Shown in pieces: positions 57,701 to 64,000 of a stretch of DNA of 64,000 bases (positions are counted from its first letter, which is position 1; every line of letters begins with the position of its first letter). Below the pieces are notes generated by a model. That model searched no databases, was not told where the DNA came from, and saw only the letters and a list, made by a program, of their open reading frames with translations. The position numbers and the translations under genes are program-made. This DNA is from Gymnothorax reevesii (lineage: Eukaryota; Chordata; Actinopteri; Anguilliformes; Muraenidae), in assembly GCA_029721435.1 (NCBI GenBank), contig CM056577.1:114264219-114328218 (forward strand), written 5' to 3'.

Positions 57701-60700
57701 GGACACAATTCGTAAGATAAATATACATACAAATTCTTGTGGCATACAAAATCGATTTGAAATTAATTTGATCTTTACTTCATACATTATTAGCTTTTAA
57801 AGAAGGGGTATATTTTCAACATGTTTAATGCGGTTATGTATGGACAGCACAGTTTTAGGTAGAAATAGAAATTAAGGGAGTGCAAAAAATTTTTTTGGCT
57901 GTGCTGATAATTTTGTGTTTATTGAAAACGGTGCGCGAAGCGGTGGGGGCATGGGGGGGTCCGGGAGAGCGGAGTGCCTTAGTGCCCCTCTGCCGTTATA
58001 AAATCACTGTTTCCCACTGCTTCAATGGGCTTATTCTTTTTATAAAATGGTTACCATACATCTACCCCATTAAATAAACACACAAGAAAAAAAGTCAACA
58101 ATTTATCGCTAATACGCTACTGAAATAGCGAGCTAGTTAGCAACATAGCTTGCAACGCAAAAGTGATATTGAACTCTGTAATGCAATAGCTAGCTAGGTA
58201 GATAGCTAACTGGTTATTGGGTTAAAAGGCTAAACTTCGCTGACACTGAAATATAGAGCTAAAAGTCTTAAAACAAACGAAACTTAACGAGTCAGTTGAG
58301 CGCCGAGTAGTTTGTTGCGCGCTGGGATATTTTGTGCTGCGGCCTTCCGCAGTGGGTTACGTAAGGGATAATTAAAGCGAAGGCACTCCGCTTCGCGTCG
58401 GGTGGTTATTTGCTTAGGCGTCGTGCATTAAAACCGTGGAATGCTCACCTTTGAGTTGATTATGCCGCTTATACCATGATCATTTGCCAGCAATATCAAA
58501 TCGCAGCATTCAGAAATTTTTGGTTAAAGTTTTGCACTAAAAAATGAGTTGGTAATCATTAAACAGGCGCCGTGCCTTCTCGTACTCAATACTATAGGCC
58601 AAGCTAAACTGAACCAGCGATCTTATTTCATCTTACGTTCATGGAGAAAGAATTTTTTTGCACACACTTACATCCGTTTACTAGCTGATGATTTGATACT
58701 GGATTCCATCTGAAACGAAGATTATGCATAACACAATATTACAATTACAATGAATTTATGACGGTTTCCGTAGAGTCAGCAAGCTGAAATCAGTCTGCTG
58801 GCATAGCACGTAGCTAGCGAACTGTCAGCAGTTGCTGATACATGAAGTGGAGACGTTAGCTTCATTTGTAACCATACACAGTTACAATTGTTTAATGAAT
58901 AAAGCCTGAATACTTCGCTGCTATAATATTTACGGTCATTATCCCTTGAGTACAAGTCAGCGAGCGGAAATCAGTGTGCTGGCATAGCATGTAGCTTGCG
59001 AACAGTCATCAGTTGCTGATACATGAAGGGGACACGTAAGCTTCATTTGTAACGAACACCATTACAATCGTTTAATGGATAAAGCCTGATTACGTTGCTG
59101 CTGTAATATTTACGGTCATCATCGCTTGAGTACCAATTGTTAACCGTCCCGCAGGACGCAACTTATATGACGCAATTTACTGGAGGTAAATGAGCAGCTA
59201 GGTTTCTGTTGCACTCAGTCAAATACCAGCTCTAACGTTGCTATGGTTACAAGTTCCCTAGTGGATGAATTTTGAATGGTGAAACGACCATAGGTGATCT
59301 ACCTGTGTGGTTCCATGGTTTTAATTCATACCTGCCAGCCAATCAGAAAAAAGTATTCACCCAGACCATGGTATAAAGCAGTGGTTCTCAAAGTGTGGGG
59401 CGCGCCCCCTACGGGGGGCGCAGAGCAATTGCAGGGGGGGTGCGGGGTGCGGGAAGCGAATTTTCCTCCCCACGGGAGTTCTGAACACCAACAGAAAATT
59501 ATGTGCATACAGTCCATTCGCTGCCCAGAATTCTGCGATTACATCGTAAATGCCTGCCTGTAACATAACTGTTCGCCAAATCATTCATTTAGCCTGCTGT
59601 TTTCTTAATTTGTTATGAATGTAGTTGTTCAAATATATGAAGCTGGTAAAATGAGCTGGTTACAATCAATGTAGTCTCGCGATACCCAACTCGCCGCTTT
59701 TTATCCTGCACTGATCTAGCATATTGATAATAAAATGGTAAGTGACACCGAACAAAATCTGATGAATACAAAGCAGAAATAACCGAGATTGTGTCATCTT
59801 ATTCTCGATAATATGAATGCTCTGTAGGTCTACAGATTATTTTTATCTAGCCCAGCAACTGAACGTTACAAGCATATCGGCAGGTTTGCAAGTGGTGTTC
59901 ATGAATTTTTTTTCGTACTTCGCTGTCTGCTGTTAATATATGTTGATTATGGTGCTTTCTTTCTGCATCATAGACACATAATTTTAAGCAGACGGCTATA
60001 CTCAGGCAGAGGGGTGTGATACAGCCTAATGATTTTATACTTTAAAAGAGGTTTTGAATTATTAAATTTTCGTGTCCTTAATTGGAAAATTTCCGTTACC
60101 AAACCTGCCAATCGTTTTTAATGTTTCCAGCTAGGCTAGACAAAAATCATCCGTTCAGAGCATTCATATTCTCTATAATAAGCTGACGCGATCTCGGTTA
60201 ACGTATTTTAACTTAAAAGTGCAAGGCCAGTGAAGAGAGGAAAATGTAACTGTCTCGAGACACTCTTCAGCGGTGCGGCACAAGGTTGCTGATTGGCTGT
60301 ATGCAAGTAAGTTTCTGTTGGTGCCCGGAAAATGCATAAATAGCAATGTTGTTTAATATTAAAAAATAAACCTGTTGCAGTGAACATAATTACACAGTCA
60401 AGGTGCTTGAAAACAGTTAGACTTAAAATAATTACGCCGTGGTTGTTTGTCATTTTGTTATTTCTAATTCTAAAAGTAGACTAGTTGTAGTTTATGACTA
60501 CCTACAGTTTATGACCGTTTACTTATATTTTTTCAAAAAAAGGAAAAAAGGTTGAGGTTTATATTAATTACAACGTGTGAAATAAACTGCAATGGAGTTA
60601 GGTGGATAATTTTTACCCTTTGGCCGACTCTGGCCAAAGGGGTATTGTCGTCACCTGCGTGTCCGTCTGTCGTCCGGTGTCCGGCGTCTGTCGTCCGTCC

Positions 60701-61425
60701 ATAATTTTGTCTGGGCCAGTACTCGGCAACTAATGATCACAGCCTCACCAAATTCGGTTTGGTAACTCACTATGACCCATAGATGTGCATCGTTAGGTTT
60801 TTTGCTGGATTTGACCTTTGACCTTAGTGCTGTGACCTTGACCCTGGAAATCTTGTCCGGGTGACATTGTCCAGGCCAGTACTCAGCAACAATGATCGCA
60901 GCTTCACCAAATTTGGTATGGCAACTCACTATGACCCATAGATGTGCAACGTCAGCTTTTTTGCTGGATTTGACCTTTGACCTTACCTCTGTGACCTTGA
61001 ACCTGGAAATCTTGTCCAGGTCAGTAATTGGTAACTAATTTTTGCAGCTTCACCAAACTCATTATGACCCTTAGATGTGCAATGTCAGGTTTTTTGCTGG
61101 AATTGACCTTTGCGCTGTGACCATGACCCTGTACATATTGTCCGGGTCAGTACTCGGCATTTAATCCTCACAGCTTCACCAAATTTGATATGGTAACTCA
61201 CTATGACCCATAGCTGTGCAACGTCAGGTTTTTTGCTGGATTTGACCTTTGACCTTAGTGCTTTGACCTTCACCTCGGAAATCTTGCCCGGGGGCAGGTT
61301 TTTTGCTGGATTTGAACTTCGACCTTAGACCTTTACTCACTTGCAGTGGCTTTTCTGTGTTTCAGGATAAAAAACTGGAGGAAGTGCGACGGAACAAAGA
61401 AAACAAAGACGAAGAGGAGAACTGA
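51711..61425 (+). CDS. stmn1: Stathmin 1 (oncoprotein 18), four coding exons, 146 residues
   Basis: Cytosolic regulator of microtubules: it binds two alpha/beta-tubulin dimers in a curved complex and promotes catastrophe, and phosphorylation switches it off. Exons: 51711-51726, 54043-54215, 56770-56961, 61366-61425, all with GT-AG borders and matching phases (1, 0, 0). The 146 residues compare with 149 in mammals. There is no N-terminal membrane extension, which excludes STMN2, STMN3 and STMN4. Residues 6-45 form the regulatory and capping region ([20 protein letters not shown] at the start). Residues 46-141 are the long helix with the two tubulin-binding repeats ([17 protein letters not shown], and [20 protein letters not shown]). 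Ser16 is kept (S17 here), but the positions of mammalian Ser25, Ser38 and Ser63 are N26, S39 followed by T40-P41, and T64. Intron 4 is loaded with repeats. Teleosts often have two stmn1 copies; which this is cannot be told here. Confidence 0.96.
51727..52619 (+). other. stmn1: Stathmin intron 2, first part
   Basis: Diverged repeat-like sequence at 51990-52460, type unknown. There is a run of T followed by G near 52552-52576. No exon recognised. Confidence 0.35.
52620..53192 (+). mobile_element. stmn1: Tc1-like remnant in stathmin intron 2
   Basis: Around 52846-52980 a broken frame reads [17 protein letters not shown], stop, [13 protein letters not shown], the C-terminal SPDxNPIExLW region of a Tc1 transposase. 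The end taaacttctgcacagtattg at 53168 is the complement of a terminal repeat known from fish Tc1 elements. The left end is not clear. Confidence 0.6.
53255..53820. mobile_element. stmn1: Harbinger-type MITE in stathmin intron 2
   Basis: Ends tggtggacttacactggtcc (left) and ggaccagtgtaaatccaccc (right) are inverted repeats, flanked by TTA (53252-53254 and 53821-53823). It is much richer in GC than the intron and has no intact frame. Confidence 0.78.
54043..54215 (+). CDS. stmn1: stmn1 coding exon 3
   Basis: The acceptor tttttttcccccttcag ends at 54042. It encodes residues 6-63, the regulatory region and start of the helix, ending EERRK. Donor gtacaa at 54216. Confidence 0.96.
54216..56769 (+). 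other. stmn1: Stathmin intron 3
   Basis: AT-rich, with a (TAAT)n run at about 54889-54914. No mobile element with clear ends was seen, unlike introns 2 and 4. Confidence 0.5.
56770..56961 (+). CDS. stmn1: stmn1 coding exon 4
   Basis: Encodes residues 64-127 from [16 protein letters not shown] to NEKFKEK. It carries most of the two tubulin-binding repeats. Acceptor tcctcacaacag, donor gtaatg. Confidence 0.96.
57330..57600. repeat. stmn1: AGGTCA-type dispersed repeat fragment, copy 4
   Basis: Carries tgaccttgacctttgacct at 57388-57406, which includes a perfect DR1 (57394-57406), and a ccaccgtgtggcggcggtgt block at 57569-57590, like the GC-rich heads of the other copies. Lies in stathmin intron 4. 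Confidence 0.6.
57601..58774 (+). other. stmn1: Stathmin intron 4, middle part
   Basis: Includes tatacacctgggcaaaagtt near 57650, which may be a transposon end. No exon recognised. Confidence 0.35.
58775..59135. repeat. stmn1: Tandem duplication, two copies of about 181 bp
   Basis: gtcagcaagctgaaatcagt at 58775 and gtcagcgagcggaaatcagt at 58956 start equivalent copies. Both contain catagca(c/t)gtagct, gttgctgatacatgaag and aatatttacggtcat. The divergence is visible but modest. Confidence 0.85.
59375..59500 (+). mobile_element. stmn1: hAT-type transposon left end
   Basis: cagtggttctcaaagtgtgg followed by ggcgcgccccctacgggggg is the well-known terminus of fish hAT elements. The matching right end was not found, so it is a fragment. 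Confidence 0.65.
59781..60199. mobile_element. stmn1: Fold-back element with about 45-bp arms
   Basis: aaccgagattgtgtcatctt followed by attctcgataatatgaatgc (59781-59820) is complementary to 60156-60199. Pairing continues imperfectly inward for roughly 60 more bases (ggcaggttt near 59879 with aaacctgcc near 60101). The central 200 bases lack coding signal. Confidence 0.72.
60205..60609 (+). other. stmn1: Intron 4 spacer, nothing recognised
   Basis: No exon or repeat recognised. Confidence 0.35.
60615..61345. repeat. stmn1: AGGTCA-type tandem repeat, copy 5, with DR1 motifs
   Basis: A head rich in gtccgtctgtcgtccgg is followed by four to five units marked by tttgctgga at 60801, 60960, 61093, 61232 and 61292. 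Units share ctcactatgacccatag, gacctttgacctta and tgtgaccttgacc. It ends about 20 bases before the last stathmin exon. Perfect TGACCTTTGACCT occurs at 60812-60824, 60971-60983 and 61243-61255. Confidence 0.85.
61366..61425 (+). CDS. stmn1: stmn1 coding exon 5 (last)
   Basis: Encodes [19 protein letters not shown] and TGA, the acidic stathmin C-terminus. Acceptor ttttctgtgtttcag. Confidence 0.95.
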   Translation, partial: DKKLEEVRRNKENKDEEEN

Positions 61426-62145
61426 ACTGTGAAGTGGGAAGTATGGGGTATATATATATGGGTTTTTTTACATATCCAAAGAGGAGTTTCTCTTTCCCGT
61501 CCTTTTTGTGGTCAGTATTGTTTAGGTTTTGCTTACTGCTGTCCTAGGAAGGAAAAGAACAAAAGAACTTCCTCTTATTTTCCCTGTTTCGATATGCTCA
61601 AGATGATCTGTCTTGTGGATTTTGCTTGTCGAGTTGCATCAATTTTCCTTTTTGCCGATTTGTCCAATTGCAACATTTGACCTTCCTGTGAAATGTCAGT
61701 ACTCTTACCCATGAGAAAGCATGTCACTATGCATTGATTCTTAACCTTGTCTAATACACAGTGCAAGTTGGTAATATACTAGAGCTAAATGAAGTAGCAC
61801 AGGATATGTATTTGACTTCACCGTAAATGGCCGTATGTTACAGCTATGTTGTGATATATGATAAATGTACTACACTGGTAATTACTCTGCTAATCCTTTT
61901 TTTTTTTTTTTCCTTTTTGTGGGGGGTCTGCATGCAGGGGACAGGGGAGGGTCGGGCTTTGTTTCCGTACCATAGCATCTAAGCACAGGACTTTGCCCAA
62001 GAACTTACTAGGAAAGCTTGTGAGGAAATGGGAAAACACACGGAATGCAATGGCAATACTCTTTGTGGCAAATCTGTGGATTTTAAGTTTGCTTATCCCA
62101 TGTACTAAAAAATTCTAATAAAAATTTTGTTGTTTTGTGATTTAT
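61426..62145 (+). other. stmn1: Stathmin 3' UTR
   Basis: About 700 bases without a coding frame, containing a T-run of about 14 near 61900. It ends shortly after the poly(A) signal at 62117, with a GT-rich stretch downstream (tgttgttttgtg). Confidence 0.75.
62117..62122 (+). terminator. stmn1: Poly(A) signal AATAAA
   Basis: Canonical hexamer at the end of the stathmin 3' UTR with a downstream T/GT-rich element. Confidence 0.8.
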
Positions 62146-63049
62146 TGCGTGATTTGTGGATCTCATTCAGGAAGAATGTGGTGAGTTTAAGTGTTTTTCA
62201 TAAGCACATGGCTGCCATCACTCCCTTTTAAAAATGACCTCCCATTTGGCAACAATTGATATCAGGACAGTTGATCTGATTGGCCACCTCTGCGACTGCA
62301 GTAGCTTGTGAGGTGAAAACTCAGTTGAAACCTGATCCCATCACAGAGGGTCTGTCGCCAAACCCACTGTTCCCTCCGCACAAAAATGTGAATCATCCCC
62401 AGTTTATTATTGAGGTAAAAATCCTGCTTAGCTGGTTTTTATTAAATCCCTTCTTTGCCATACGAATCGGGAAAAAAACCCATTTAATTAAGATGCCTTT
62501 CCTGCTGTAAGTTTTGAGTTTAGTCGATTGACTGCTAATCAGGAGCCCACCCATGGTGCTGAAATGCACCCACAAGCTTCCTTTCAATAACTCTACAACT
62601 GATGCGAATTTCAGTCATTCTTGAAAAGCTCCAGGGCTCACACACCATCATAACTGCATGCTCTTTATAGTGTTGGATTATACATTCCATATTGATAATC
62701 TAGTCTGAGTAAATGGCTGGCAATATGAATAAATAATGTTACTAGTGGGAAGACTTGTTCTTAAATTGGGACTTTCATGAGTTTTAGTCTTGACCTGCCA
62801 TTTTCCGCTGACAGATTGTGTTTTGAGGGCATGCCCGTAAACAAATATAAATCCTGATTGTGAATAATGGTATTCTTTGTGCAAACCCCAGTATTTTGGC
62901 TTATCATTTTGTGGATGTAATATTCTCTTAAATTAGTGTAATGTGGATGTGATGCTAGGAGACTGAAGTGGATGTTGTGAGACAAATGGATCAGTTTACA
63001 ACCTTTTATCTGGAAGGACTGAATAGTACATATTATTTCTATATGATTT
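62146..63049. other. Intergenic, nothing recognised
   Basis: No exon or repeat recognised downstream of stathmin. Confidence 0.4.
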
Positions 63050-63052
63050 ACA

Positions 63053-64000
63053 GAGGGCTCCGAAACTACTGGCACCCCTGACTGGCAAGGCACAAATAAT
63101 ATTTTAAAAATTCTAAAAACCCATTCATTGAGGAATTCTAAACAATGTGAAAAATACTGTACAATATAAATGTTACAATAGAATCAACCAAAATAACTTA
63201 CTGATATAATTAAAAACCAGTTTCTCAAAATCAAGGTTTCACAATTAATGGTACCCGTAAAGATTATTGTCGTAAATAACATCGACAAAAATTAGACCAG
63301 GTATTAAATTCCTCCCATTTAAGTTTTTGCTAAGTGTTAACGAACCATATTGAGCTATAACTTCACTTCCTGTTCCACTAGGGTACAAAAATGAGGCAAC
63401 ACGCATGCAATATCCCTTTTTCATCCAACACCAAGAAGAAAACAAAAAAACTGTCAGTTCAAAAGAGGCAAATGGTCATGGACCCTCATGAATCTGGTAA
63501 TGGCTACAAGAAGATATAAAAACGATTGAATTTGCCTCTGAGCACAATCAGGACAATTACTAAAAACTCCCAAAGATGGAACTGTTGAAACCATCAAGGG
63601 TAGCGGACGCAACTGCATTTTGCCCCTGTGGATACTGAGGAGGATGGTGAGAGAAGCAACGAAGTCCTCAAGAATTACTGTGAAGGAATTTCAGGCCATG
63701 GTGGCATCTTGCGGTCACCAGGTTTCAAAGAGCACAATCAGGTACCACCCTCACAACCTCAGCCTCTTTGGAAGGTTTGCCAGAAGAAACAGAAGCAAGG
63801 GGCTTGATGTTTGCCAAACGTCATTTAAATTATGATGGGACGAGGTGCTTTGGTCAGATGAGAGCAAAATTGGATGTTTTGGTCAGATATGGCACTCGCA
63901 TGTTTGGTGTCGAAACAGAGATGCATACAAGGAGAAGCATGGTGGGTCAGTCATGTTTTGGGGCTTTTTTAATTCAAGAGGTCCAGGGGCGCTCGTTAAG
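63053..64000 (+). mobile_element. Tc1-like transposon, third family, cut by the window edge
   Basis: It starts agagggctccgaaactactg followed by gcaccc, the terminal repeat of another fish Tc1 family. 63450-64000 covers the transposase: GYKKI near 63508, VKEFQAMVASCGHQVSKSTI at 63686 and, after a stop, WDEVLWSDESKIGCFG at 63835-63885 with the first catalytic Asp, then KHGGSVMFWGFF. In-frame stops make it inactive. The rest lies beyond the window. Confidence 0.82.

Noticed and set aside
1..64000. CRISPR arrays, operons, rRNA genes or organellar genes
   Set aside because: No regularly spaced identical repeats with unique spacers, no ribosomal sequence and no prokaryotic gene arrangement were seen.

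Overview
The window looks like nuclear DNA of a ray-finned (teleost) fish. It carries split genes with GT/AG introns, at least three diverged Tc1-type transposon families, PIF/Harbinger, hAT, Rex1/CR1-like, L2 and R4/Dong-type elements, a V-SINE-like tRNA-derived element and a second tRNA-derived SINE family. This mixture is typical of teleosts. There is no bacterial or organellar signal and no CRISPR array.

Only two host protein genes can be supported, both on the + strand. The first, at 25.5-26.2 kb, is a two-exon gene for a 75-residue cAMP-dependent protein kinase inhibitor (PKI, most like PKIB). It has the complete pseudosubstrate (F10, R15, R18-R19-N20-A21) and a nuclear export signal. 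The second, at about 49.7-62.1 kb, is a complete stathmin 1 gene: a TATA-less promoter with ZNF143-, CCAAT-, CRE- and E2F-like sites, a probable untranslated first exon, four coding exons encoding 146 residues, and a 3' UTR with an AATAAA signal. PKA phosphorylates stathmin in mammals and PKI inhibits PKA, so the two neighbours act on one pathway. Whether the linkage matters is untested.

Layout. 0-1.35 kb: AT-rich spacer with a Tc1 scrap. 1.35-15.86 kb: one Tc1 element split by a 13.6 kb block of nested insertions. That block is a minus-strand LINE itself loaded with a V-SINE, another LINE 3' end, an R4/Dong element set in a TAA-type microsatellite and holding an L2 LINE, a Harbinger element holding another Harbinger-type element, and a solo LTR. 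16-25 kb: dispersed repeats, a hAT remnant, two copies of a second Tc1 family, MITEs and a minisatellite. 25.5-26.9 kb: the PKI gene. 27-49 kb: no recognisable gene; a TIR element with a solo LTR inside it, degenerate Tc1 copies, a second solo LTR of the same family in opposite orientation, MITEs, AGGTCA-rich repeats and two SINEs. 49.7-62.1 kb: stathmin, whose introns carry a Harbinger-type MITE, a Tc1 remnant, a tandem duplication, a fold-back element and an array of nuclear-receptor-like DR1 motifs just before the last exon. 63-64 kb: the start of a third type of Tc1 element cut by the window edge.

I found no wholly new molecular system. The points most worth a second look are the datable insertion stack, the altered phosphorylation sites of this stathmin, the DR1 array in its last intron, and the family of GC-headed, AGGTCA-rich tandem repeats that recurs five times.
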